This document shows, piece after piece, positions 1 through 8,231 of a stretch of 14,961 nt of DNA (the stretch's first letter is position 1; each line of letters opens with the position of its first letter). The DNA lies in the NCBI GenBank assembly GCA_022925895.1, contig JAKSYS010000246.1, forward strand, positions 64,001 through 78,961, in the 5' to 3' direction. Below the pieces are notes generated by a model that was not told the origin of the DNA, did no database searches, and saw only the letters and a program-made list of their open reading frames with translations. This DNA comes from Fragilaria crotonensis (lineage: Eukaryota > Bacillariophyta > Fragilariophyceae > Fragilariales > Fragilariaceae). Both the position numbers and the translations under genes were made by a program.

Positions 1-202
1 GATGCGAGAGAATGCCACCGAGCGTAGAAAGAAATATCCATTCTTGAGCATTCAAAAGGTTGGCAACATACTGGAGAAATATGTCGGAGTGGGTTTGGGA
101 GACAAGCTGATGGGAACGAACCAGAAGAAAACCGAGATTCTTATCATGGAGAAAAAAGAAGTGCAGCAACTTGTCCGCATAGTGCGATCGCAAGACCATT
201 GA
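1..202 (+). CDS. 3' end of an unrecognised protein-coding gene (partial at window start)
   Basis: The frame is open from the first bases to a TGA at 200-202 and gives 66 residues. The visible tail is lysine-rich and amphipathic, with no transmembrane segment, and ends in a helix-like stretch followed by RIVRSQDH. I recognise no family. The ATG at 2-4 may be internal, since the frame is open to the window edge. The gene is convergent with the BTA1-like gene, about 270 bases away, and the gap (203-472) holds nothing I can name. The frame could also be a chance ORF; its non-repetitive, ordinary composition is the only support. Confidence 0.4.
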   Translation, partial: MRENATERRKKYPFLSIQKVGNILEKYVGVGLGDKLMGTNQKKTEILIMEKKEVQQLVRIVRSQDH

Positions 203-472
203 AAAGACTACTAAATTCTATTTTGTGGAAAACAAAGTTACATTCACTGGCTTGTTATGTTTATCATCTAATGCCTAACGCGGCCTTTGGTCGGCGTGAA
301 CAACTAGCACAACGACAAATTTTAATTACAAGAAAACGTGGAGACAGCAAATATTCCAGCTTTTCATTACTAGTCAACCCACATGCGCGATTGTTGCTGA
401 CCAGGCGCCTAGTCGCACTTCTTCTCCTCAAGCTTGGTAAGGTCAGGATGACTTTGTCTTCGGAATCCGGTA

Positions 473-2512
473 TCAGTGGTGGTCATAGGTTTGCGGCAGC
501 AAACCACCATGTGGAATATTGACGCCAACCAACTTCTTTTGGAACCTAGCGACCGTGATGGAAAACTGCTCGCGATTAAAGACTTGATTGCAAATGACAT
601 CCCGAGTCTTGGCCTCGATTCGTACCCCATCTTGTTTGTACCACATTCGGATAATAAAATCCTTAATCGAGTTGCCCTCAGCGGTGTAAGTGTCAAAATC
701 AGCGACAAGGACGCGACCTTCATCCGACATGAGAGACTTGGCAGATTCGAGAGCCTTCTCCCATTGGGGGATCATGGATAACGAGTATGAGAATGTGATA
801 GTGTCAAAGCCACGAGTCAAGTCATTGCGAAGGTGAGGGGCGAGGAGGGCACGGACGTTGGGGGAGTTGATATCGAGGCAAACCCAGCGGATGCGCTCAA
901 ATTGTGATGCGGTGAAGGACTTCTTCGCATTGATTTCTCCAATCTCTAAAAGTTCCGGGCAGATGTCCAAGACCACAATACGCTCGAAAAGATCGAGCTG
1001 TGCGCGGAGGTAATGAAGGTTTCGTCCAGTCCCACCACCAACATCGAGCCAAGTGTGACCCTTCTTGATTGGTCCAAAACCAGACATCATGTATGGCCTG
1101 GCGACCAACATGTTTTCACGAACGGCGTCGTATCCCTTGGCTTGGTCGGCGTAGAAGGATGACATCTTGTCGCCATGAGCATTCACCTTGCCTGCAGTAA
1201 GAGGGTGGAGAATCATCTTGGTAGTTGTGCTCATTTTGCGAATGGCAGAAGCGCGCTGGCAAGGAGACGGCACAGGATCGACCCAAGGGAGTGCGTCCTT
1301 GGGCATGTAGGAAAGAAAGGTACCTGGGTACATCTTTACCCGGTCCTTGGAGTACCATTGAGGACTCATATCCTCGATGTCGAGATTGTTGAAGAACGGC
1401 TTGTCATCCATCTCAGTAAAAGCTGAGCGCCAAAGAATCTTGGCACCAGGAACTGTGGCGCGCTGAAGTGCGATCCATTCGTCTGCGACAATCGCATTGG
1501 GCATCCAGTCCATGTGGTCGAGGAGAATGAGCTTGGTAAAGGAATTCGGCTGTACACGCTCCATGGTTTCTTGCACGGTAGCGTGGTGCCATTCGAAGCA
1601 TCCGGCGTTAGCCTTGAGAGCCTCAAAGTGCTCCTTCTTAAGAGTGCGTGGGCAGCAGGTCTGGTCCTTGTAGCCCTTATCGTAGTAGAAACGGTAAAAG
1701 TAGTTGTGGGATCCAAAGTCTGGATCAAGGAAAATCTCACGGAGAATGCCTTCGTAGAACTCGGTCGTGTAAAACTCAGGGCCAATCTGGTTCGTTGGCA
1801 CACCAGCAAATGGGGCGATAATACTTGGAAAGAGACGTCGGAACCACCAAGCCGAACGCTCAATCATGTGATAGTTTTTGCTAATATATTCATGAGAGAA
1901 TCCTTGTTCCGCCCACTCCCTAAGATTGAACCCCACCACATACATGAGCCATGGAACGATGAACTTGGCAGCAAAGCCGGAAGATCCGGAATTGGCAAAT
2001 CCCTTGCGAAAGGTACGTTCGACCCTTGGATCCCACCACTGGCGGGCCGCCGACGACATGGTGTGACGCATGCGCTTCCAAACCTTGACCGCAATAGTAG
2101 AATCAGAGGATCCCCAAATGGCCCACCACTCTTCGTAGGTGAGAAGGGGGTCTCGGAGCATTCGAATCTTGAGTTCGAAGAGGTAGAGTTGATGCTGGTT
2201 CATGTCGCAAATGACAATTTTGCTTGGTCCTTCAATAGCGTAATCCAAGACAATGTCGCCAGCAGAACAAATCCTGAAGATGACATCGTTCTTGTCAATC
2301 TTGAGGATTTGATGGTCAACAGCTGGATCTTCCCAGCAAATGTTGTAGATGTAAGTACGATTGCAAATCATTTCAATCATGTCGAACGACTTTCGGGTGA
2401 GGTAGTAGAGCATTGACAGAGCCATGACTCCAATTGCGACCCACGTACTAGGCGCTTCAAAGTCAATCGACTGAAAGGCCGCAATGGCAGAATCCTTGAG
2501 TTCGGCGAACAT
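473..2512 (-). CDS. BTA1: BTA1-like betaine lipid synthase (BtaA + BtaB domains)
   Basis: This enzyme is predicted to make a betaine lipid (DGTS/DGTA type) in ER or other internal membranes. In this family the BtaA part transfers the 3-amino-3-carboxypropyl group of S-adenosylmethionine to diacylglycerol, and the BtaB part N-methylates the amine. The chosen ATG (2510-2512) gives 679 residues. A membrane segment lies at about 23-40. The BtaA region covers about 45-420, with YNICWEDP (56-63), an SAM-binding ICSAGDIVLDYA (81-92) and CDMNQHQLYLFELK (102-115). The BtaB methyltransferase covers about 450-679, with WLDVGGGTGRNL (488-499) and VVLDICPELLE (513-523). The BtaA-BtaB order matches the green-algal fused enzyme rather than the fungal one. 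The frame stays open upstream to an ATG at 2671 (732 residues). However, those extra residues fall on a pyrimidine-rich tract ending in CAG ten bases before the chosen ATG, so a 5'-UTR intron acceptor is likely. The gene is divergent from the oxygenase gene at 3807. Confidence 0.9.
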   Translation of the reverse strand: MFAELKDSAIAAFQSIDFEAPSTWVAIGVMALSMLYYLTRKSFDMIEMICNRTYIYNICWEDPAVDHQILKIDKNDVIFRICSAGDIVLDYAIEGPSKIVICDMNQHQLYLFELKIRMLRDPLLTYEEWWAIWGSSDSTIAVKVWKRMRHTMSSAARQWWDPRVERTFRKGFANSGSSGFAAKFIVPWLMYVVGFNLREWAEQGFSHEYISKNYHMIERSAWWFRRLFPSIIAPFAGVPTNQIGPEFYTTEFYEGILREIFLDPDFGSHNYFYRFYYDKGYKDQTCCPRTLKKEHFEALKANAGCFEWHHATVQETMERVQPNSFTKLILLDHMDWMPNAIVADEWIALQRATVPGAKILWRSAFTEMDDKPFFNNLDIEDMSPQWYSKDRVKMYPGTFLSYMPKDALPWVDPVPSPCQRASAIRKMSTTTKMILHPLTAGKVNAHGDKMSSFYADQAKGYDAVRENMLVARPYMMSGFGPIKKGHTWLDVGGGTGRNLHYLRAQLDLFERIVVLDICPELLEIGEINAKKSFTASQFERIRWVCLDINSPNVRALLAPHLRNDLTRGFDTITFSYSLSMIPQWEKALESAKSLMSDEGRVLVADFDTYTAEGNSIKDFIIRMWYKQDGVRIEAKTRDVICNQVFNREQFSITVARFQKKLVGVNIPHGGLLPQTYDHH

Positions 2513-3194
2513 GTTGAACTGACTGACAATAGAGAGAGCAAGAATCAGCAAAAATATGTATGAGAAGATATGGCGACGCGTGCGACAATTCAAAATGCCA
2601 GAGGTAGGAATTCGACAGCAAACAACAAAATGAGAATGTACCACGGCATCGGTCTTATCAGTTTCCTGCAAGGCCAGTCACATTATCCAGAAGCTCATGT
2701 CGGGCCACAGCACATAATGCGACCTCCGAATCACGACACCATATGCGGCATTGCGATCGACATCGAAGTTGATGCAGAAGCGCTCCAACACTCACATCGT
2801 CCACTGATAAAAAACCAAATCCTTGTGGGGAGGGCGGGGAAAAGTCAATCCTTGGTTTCCGCGCATATTGTTGCGCCCTACATTCCTAGGCAAATCGTGT
2901 GAGTAAACACTTGTTGCCGCAGAGTCGTTCCGCGCACGCTGCAGCCGCGAGGGTGATGATGCGCTGCTGTTGTGCTGGGGGGAATCTTGCTCGCCACGTA
3001 GGCGTTATACGTAAATTGAGTGGTCGTTGAAGCATCGTCATTGGGCTGCGGCTCCCAAGAGTTATCTCAGAGAGTCCAGGAAATCTTAATGAAGGGCAAT
3101 TAGTCGCCGGTATGTCTCTACAGCAAAAACAATATGTAACAGGCGTGCGATTCTCTGATAACGCAGCGTGGTATCACATCATAAATGGAGACGG

Positions 3195-3219
3195 GTACCT
3201 GGTACGATATACCAGGTAC
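3195..3219. repeat. Perfect 10-bp inverted repeat in the divergent promoter
   Basis: GTACCTGGTA (3195-3204) and TACCAGGTAC (3210-3219) are exact reverse complements around a 5-base loop. It could be a dimeric regulator site or a small hairpin. GTAC-rich motifs recur nearby at 3221-3236. Confidence 0.6.
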
Positions 3220-3333
3220 TTGTACGTCGATGTACCACGAATACGGTCAAAGCAGGTGTGGTGTATCCACGCTTGGAGCTCGAAGGCCCACCGCCGAATC
3301 ATTGGACCTATCATTAGGAACACATCCTACATG

Positions 3334-3340
3334 TATATAA
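3334..3340 (+). promoter_or_regulatory. Possible TATA box (TATATAA)
   Basis: TATATAA sits about 465 bases before the oxygenase ATG. It suits a plus-strand promoter with a long or spliced leader. This is a motif match only. Confidence 0.3.
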
Positions 3341-3413
3341 GCGTATGTAAGTCGAACACTCTACCGCATCCTGATCCATTTTAATCGACATGAAGGTTAG
3401 TTAAACGCAACAG

Positions 3414-3421
3414 TGACGTCA
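3414..3421. promoter_or_regulatory. CRE-type bZIP site TGACGTCA
   Basis: A perfect palindromic TGACGTCA lies 80 bases after the TATATAA. In the diatom Phaeodactylum, TGACGT-type elements mediate CO2/cAMP repression through bZIP proteins. Here the role is inferred from the motif alone. Confidence 0.35.
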
Positions 3422-3806
3422 ACAAGAACGTACTTGGCGCACTGTAAAATTGTAGTAGGAATGTGCTATCAGCCATACCACTATCATCTACGTATCCTGT
3501 ATCATGTCGGAGTAATTGTATACTTCCAATGATGTACCTTGACGTCGTACGAGTCTTTGGTACTGCCAGCACTACCGGGAAAACGTACCGTCTGAAATCC
3601 ACCGGCCCCTCTGTTGTATTCTTTGTAGGGAGGTGACTCAACGACGAAAGCCGACCCGTGTCGATAGACCTATGATACGTGAAAGCCGTAAGGGTGCTCT
3701 CTCACATATCATTTACCCTCTGGTTCGGATTGGATTCACGTTGGTCACAGACTACTACCTAAAAGTAGGCTTGCTAGTTCGTCGATTTGCCTGTTACCAC
3801 ACCGCC

Positions 3807-5443
3807 ATGTCGAACTCTAAGATCCAGAATGGCGCAAACCCATTGAGTCTCGATGGCCTGTTCATCTCCAAGACTGCGTATAAGAAGATCTCGGACGAAT
3901 TCCATCCCTTTCACAAACATGACGTAAATGCGATGCTTCACTTTTGGACCACCGGGCTCGGGATTTGGGGTGCTGTTATGCTTGCCCGTCATTATGATCT
4001 GGCGATTGTCGTGCAAGCATACGTCGTCTTGGTGGCGTTGACAACTCCCCTCATCACAGCCGTTCTCCACACCGTCATTGTTGGGGCCTTTTTCTATGTT
4101 CCTCAGCTACAGGCCAGCGCTCTGTCATTGCCTATCGAAATGAATGATCTGCACGTTTCTCTTATTGCCATTGTCCTGGGTTACACCCTTCAAGATCTTC
4201 TTCACATCATCTTCTGTGAAAAGACTTACATGAGTTCGTACATTGGTGCTAACCCACTCATGCTTATTGTCCACTCTGTTTATCTCATGCCGCTTGTCAT
4301 TGACTGCGTTTTGATGCGCAATTGCTTCCTCCCATGGATTGTCACGCGCAATCGCAACCTTTGGGTGCAAGTGGCGAACAAGGAATCGATTGATACCCTC
4401 CGCTCTTGGGTCAAAGATAATGTCGAGGAGACCAAGGTCACAACCCATATTTGGCCACACAAGCAGGATGCAACATCCGGACCCCTTCTCAAGTTGGAAA
4501 CGATTCAGCCATCTACGCGGCCTTTCGAGAAGTTTTTAGCGCGAAGCATTTCGATATCAGACCAATCCAGGGGATGAATGAGATCTACATCACCGCTGTC
4601 GGTGCCAAGAAGGAAATCAACTCGGATGCTGTGTTTTACACGCCTCATGTTGATGGTCCTTTCTGGTGGACTCCCTTCGGATCGTGCTACCGGATCTTAG
4701 TTGGAGTCACTGCTAACAAGATGGTTCGTACCAGATTCAACTTGCAGCATGAGTCTCAGGATAGAGTTCTCTCCGTGTACGATACAATCGGGTTCGACTA
4801 CAATCGGGAGCTCCATTGGATTGATCACGTCCCCGGTGAGGTTAACGAAGAGCGTCGTTCAGTCATTAAGTTACACTATGTCGTCTACCCTAAGGGATGG
4901 CACTGGTATGGGAACTTGGTCGCCAACTTCAACGAGACCTACAATACCTGGGCCCGTGGCAACTTCCTCCGCACCCTCAAGCCCAGCGGCGCCTACGAAT
5001 TTGTGATGGCCTGGTGGATTTGGCTCACCACCTGGTCCAATGCTCTCTTTGCTGAATACATTGGATGGGAGAATCTGGTTTATATTGCTGCTTGCTACCT
5101 TGCTGGCCCGCTTCCCTTTTTGATTTTGACGTCTTTCCGTCACTACGTTGTATACATGACTACATTCGCCTTCCGCGAGAAGCCTGTCGCTCATGGGTAC
5201 TTGATGCGTGATGCGAAACTGTACAAGACCATCGCCCTTTGCCACCTGGGTCGTCGAATCTTGCCTCTTATTGACTTGCCCCGCGATTGGCCAGGCGTTT
5301 TAATGGCGGTGGCTGGTTTCAGTATCACCATGATGGCTACTGCTCGTTTGGGATTTGTCCGTACATACTTCGGTTCAGAATTGGGTTTTGTCAAACCCAA
5401 GTGGATTGAGGATTCCCTTACGGTTATATTCCTCATCCGATGA
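3807..5443 (+). CDS. Membrane protein: Mpo1/DUF962-like half plus 2-oxoglutarate/Fe(II) oxygenase-like half (one-base frame break)
   Basis: A probable lipid-modifying, membrane-bound oxygenase of about 545 residues in two frames. Frame one (3807 to about 4499) starts at an ATG preceded by accgcc and gives about 231 residues. It has 3-4 hydrophobic segments (about 47-60, 66-98, 116-128, 150-170). Its pattern H36-x-H38-x2-N41-x3-H45, followed by Q129, H133 and E138, resembles DUF962/Mpo1, an Fe-dependent fatty-acid alpha-oxidation dioxygenase family. Frame two continues to the TGA at 5441-5443. It carries an H281-x-D283 pair and a distal H337 followed by R350/R351, the usual iron and 2-oxoglutarate pattern, then three hydrophobic segments (about 398-418, 424-445, 496-517). 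The frames join cleanly at GAA/AAC if the A run at 4498-4500 has one more A. The family calls are motif-based and tentative. An alternative is a short intron of 3n+2 bases, but no good splice pair is seen. Confidence 0.6.
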
Positions 5444-5880
5444 TTGTGGGACAACTCACGGCTTATTGAGTATTCTTTGGTGGTTTGATTTGAACGTCGA
5501 AACCCAGCTTCTGATTGGTACTCATATGGCTCTACACTGCCCACATGGTGCAGGAGATGCTTACGTCGAGCTATTGAATTCAACACTCAACATGGATGTC
5601 AGAAATGGAAGCATAGTTTGACAACTGGAACGAAACACTACTCAGAGCTTTAGAAGGCGCGAATGAAGTAACTTTTGCTGGAAGACCTACTAGGAGATAA
5701 TGTACTCGAACTAATCTACCTAGAGTGATTGTTCCGCCATAGTGCACTGCTGGTGTGGCATGATACAATGTTCTCATTCAGTTGGGACAAAACTTTCTAT
5801 GTGGTCGTTGACCGTGTCATCATGCGACACAATGATGGCACACCAGCAGACTACAATTCGACGCCTTAGTTCAGCGGCAA
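5444..5880. other. Intergenic DNA between convergent oxygenase and NOP16 genes
   Basis: These 437 bases hold only short ORFs without recognisable content, and presumably the 3' UTRs of the two convergent genes. I see no repeat or RNA gene. Confidence 0.4.
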
Positions 5881-6399
5881 TCAGATACTACTGCTGAGCA
5901 AATGCTTCACCTTTTCGGGCACTGGCACGACTCTCTGCGACGAGTCGAGCAACATGAAGCGACTCGCCAATTTCCGCAATTGTGACTCAGTGTGATGCAT
6001 ATCATTTACCTTGACATCCATAAACATTTTCTTGTAGTTTTCACCATGCTTTTGAAGACACTTGGCAATGTATGTCTGCTCGGTTTCTTCCAACGGTATG
6101 ATTCTCTTTGGTTTGCTCGTTAAATCGTCTGATTGAGGAACATCAAACAATTCAATCACACTCGTCGGGAGATTGTACTTTTTCTTACTTGCGTGCAAAT
6201 CATTGGGTTTCGCACACAAGCCCATCGAAGCGAGATTGGCTGATGGTGACTTGGAGGGATCCCATACTTTCTTGACTTGAGCGTCGGAGATTTTCGGGTT
6301 GGGATCCCATCGCTTAAAATTCTTGCTCTTCAACTTCGTCTTTCCGTACCGGCCAGCTCGACGCTTCTTGTCCTTGCCCTGTCTGTTTCTAACACCCAT
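5881..6399 (-). CDS. NOP16: Nucleolar ribosome-biogenesis protein NOP16
   Basis: NOP16 acts in the nucleolus in maturation of pre-60S ribosomal particles. The ORF is complete and single-frame, 172 residues, close to the usual family size (about 180-230). The start MGVRNRQGKDKKRR is the characteristic basic NOP16 N terminus. It is followed by a lysine-rich segment to about residue 30, a WDP at 46-48 and NLASMGL at 55-61. The conserved C-terminal block is at about 108-150: YIAKCLQKHGENYKKMFMD then KVNDMHHTESQLRKL. There are no membrane segments. The protein is highly basic, as expected for an rRNA-associated factor. A transposon-like element begins only about 100 bases upstream of its start codon, so its promoter is either very short or partly supplied by that element. 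Confidence 0.88.
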   Translation of the reverse strand: MGVRNRQGKDKKRRAGRYGKTKLKSKNFKRWDPNPKISDAQVKKVWDPSKSPSANLASMGLCAKPNDLHASKKKYNLPTSVIELFDVPQSDDLTSKPKRIIPLEETEQTYIAKCLQKHGENYKKMFMDVKVNDMHHTESQLRKLASRFMLLDSSQRVVPVPEKVKHLLSSSI

Positions 6400-6499
6400 C
6401 GTCGGCTATGTTGCTGTCCGGTTGATCGCGTCGTGATGTGTTAGAGCGTCGTGGCGGCTCGCATCGAGGTGGTGAAGAGATGAAAACCCACACTCGCGA

Positions 6500-7814
6500 C
6501 CAGGCCTCATTATTTTCGGGTTTTTTATTAATTTCGGGAATTTTCCCGAAATTAAGGTCTGAGAAACTCCCGAAAATAACGGTGACGTGGCACTTTTCTC
6601 TCGTACAACGCCGTGTTAAAAATGGTCGAACTTTGACGGTCGAAGGGATGGTGAAAAACTGTCGGAATTTCAATTCTGAAGTTACAACCATCTCCCCATC
6701 ACACCCAAGAAGTCCATAGGTGCATTGGAATTCAATAAAAATTAAAATATGAAGTGTCCTGTGCAGATTTGTGAGTGTGTGTTTGTGTCAAAAGCTGCGT
6801 TGGCTGTGGTATGTTTGTTGCGTACAACCGTCGGCTTTGGCAATACTGGTACTCTTGACAGCAAACTGGACATGAAAGTGGACACAACATAATAGAATCT
6901 TAACAGATCTACCATTGAACAATTCAAATAGCATTGTGAGCCATCTTTGCAAACATCTGCATTGATTTAAGAGGATGATTGAAGCAAGAATTTTACTGAA
7001 ATCGTAGAATAAGCAAGAAGAGTGCAGCAGATGCATGTTGAATTAAAGTAGCTATGAAGCAAGTGGAAGCAGTGCATCAAGATCACCATACCATGGTGCT
7101 GGTCTGAAGTCAATGACATCTCATTTTTCCTTCAATTGTGGATGGGTGTTGCGGAGCAATGGAGTTGCAGAGAATGCTGGGAAATCAATGATGAGATTCC
7201 TGCATGGTTCTTCAACAAGAACTAAGATCTGTGTTTCATGGCACCAAGTGATATCATAAGAGCATTACAACATCAGAATATTGGCCTCTTGGCAACATCT
7301 GAGAGGAAAAATTGAGAGCATTGATGCCGACGACTTTGGACATCTAAGCCAGAATAGCCTAGTATGGTGATCATGAAGGGGAAGTAGTGTGTAGTAGCTT
7401 GAAAGGCAGTGACAAGATTGGATGCAATAGAATGCACAAGTTGCTTTCTTCAGAGACTGTTTGACCTCTGGCTCACTGCTAGTGTGTTGCCCAGTATGAG
7501 CTTGGTGGAATCTGGCTTTGCCATCATCATTTTGCAAAGAGATCAACACTAGGAGAGAGTGAAGCATTTCCAACATCACCTGCCCCAATGAATCACTTTT
7601 ACAGTGCACACAAGAACACAGGAACCTTCATGAGCCTTTCTATTTAGTAAGTAGTCCATCAATGGAACAAAAGGGTGTACTTTTGGGCACTTAATGGTGA
7701 GTAAACAATGCCATTTAGGTAATTCCCGAATTTAATCCGAAAATAAGTTTTCAAAACTCCCGAATTTAGCTATTTTCGTTATTTTCGGAGTTACACGAAA
7801 ATAAGGAGGCCTGG
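6500..7814. mobile_element. Non-autonomous DNA element with 19-bp terminal inverted repeats
   Basis: The left end (6500-6518, CCAGGCCTCATTATTTTCG) and the reverse complement of the right end (7796-7814) match at 18 of 19 positions. Inside each end are several copies of TTCCCGAA/TTTTCGGG-type words. AAACTCCCGAA occurs at both 6564-6574 and 7754-7764, and a perfect foldback lies at 6528-6555. The interior (about 6720-7700) has only short ORFs with no recognisable domain, so no transposase is encoded. I could not find a convincing target-site duplication, so exact ends may differ by a few bases. The size (about 1.3 kb), TIRs and subterminal repeats fit a MITE-like or foldback element. Confidence 0.65.
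6528..6555. repeat. Perfect 13-bp foldback near the left end of the element
   Basis: TTAATTTCGGGAA (6528-6540) and TTCCCGAAATTAA (6543-6555) are exact reverse complements separated by two bases. The same words in degenerate form recur near the right end (7724-7784). Confidence 0.7.
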
Positions 7815-7964
7815 AAGGTCCAGCCATACCTTAGGGAATCGTGAATAAGATGAAAACACGTGATACCCTTGAGGTGAAAATCGCTTCCATTCTGAGTCGT
7901 GGTGACGCAACGTGAAGCATAGGCTGGCTCTATTATCATGTGAATGGCTTAAAGAGTATAATTA

Positions 7965-8231
7965 CTGACGGTCAGTGAAAATTGCTGACGGTCAGTAAAA
8001 TTTACTACGGTCAGTAAAATTTGCTGACGGTCAGTAAAATTGCTGACGGTCAGAAAGAAATTACTGACGGTCAGAAGAAATTACTGACGTAAGAATATAC
8101 CATGTGTCCATGAAAGCTTCTTAAAGACAAATCAGATTTACTGACGGTCAGCAATTTTTACTGACGGTCAGCAATTTTGCTGACGGTCAGTAAATATTTA
8201 CTGTCGGTCAGCAATATTTTACTGACGGTCT
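7965..8231. repeat. Array of about 12 CTGACGGTCAG sites at 20-bp spacing
   Basis: The 11-mer CTGACGGTCAG is a near-palindrome (CTGAC-G-GTCAG). Exact copies start at 7965, 7985, 8024, 8043, 8064, 8141, 8161 and 8180. Degenerate or partial copies start at 8005, 8084, 8201 and 8222. Spacing is 19-21 bases except for a 57-base gap (8084 to 8141). Spacers are A/T-rich (AAATT, AAAATTT). All copies keep G as the central base, so they are directly repeated. No gene is nearby on either side. Confidence 0.8.

Larger units (their letters stand above)
2513..3806. promoter_or_regulatory. Shared upstream region of the divergent BTA1-like and oxygenase genes
   Basis: About 1.3 kb separates the two divergent start codons. 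The short ORFs inside have no recognisable content. The notable signals are a TATATAA at 3334-3340, a perfect TGACGTCA at 3414-3421 and a 10-bp inverted repeat at 3195-3219. A pyrimidine-rich tract ending in TTTGTAG at about 3628 could be the acceptor of a leader intron of the plus-strand gene. That splice site is inferred, not shown. Confidence 0.45.

Noticed and set aside
1514-2416. 300-codon plus-strand ORF
   Set aside because: It lies wholly antisense to the conserved BTA1 coding region; its translation has no family features, so it is a shadow.
3112-3641. Small ORFs in the divergent promoter (3112-3384 plus, 3381-3641 minus)
   Set aside because: They overlap the TATA/CRE cluster, lack motifs and look like chance open frames.
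4490-4510. Programmed -1 ribosomal frameshift in the oxygenase gene
   Set aside because: No slippery heptamer in the correct phase and no obvious downstream stem; a missing A in the run explains it more simply.
6438-7609. Short ORFs inside the TIR element (for example 6438-6719 plus, 6788-7036 minus, 7265-7609 minus)
   Set aside because: The first reads through the foldback repeats; the others have no recognisable motif and low-complexity codon content.
6478-7850. AGATGAAAAC on both sides of the TIR element as a target-site duplication
   Set aside because: The copies are about 20 and 30 bases away from the TIR ends rather than adjacent, so they are more likely coincidence.
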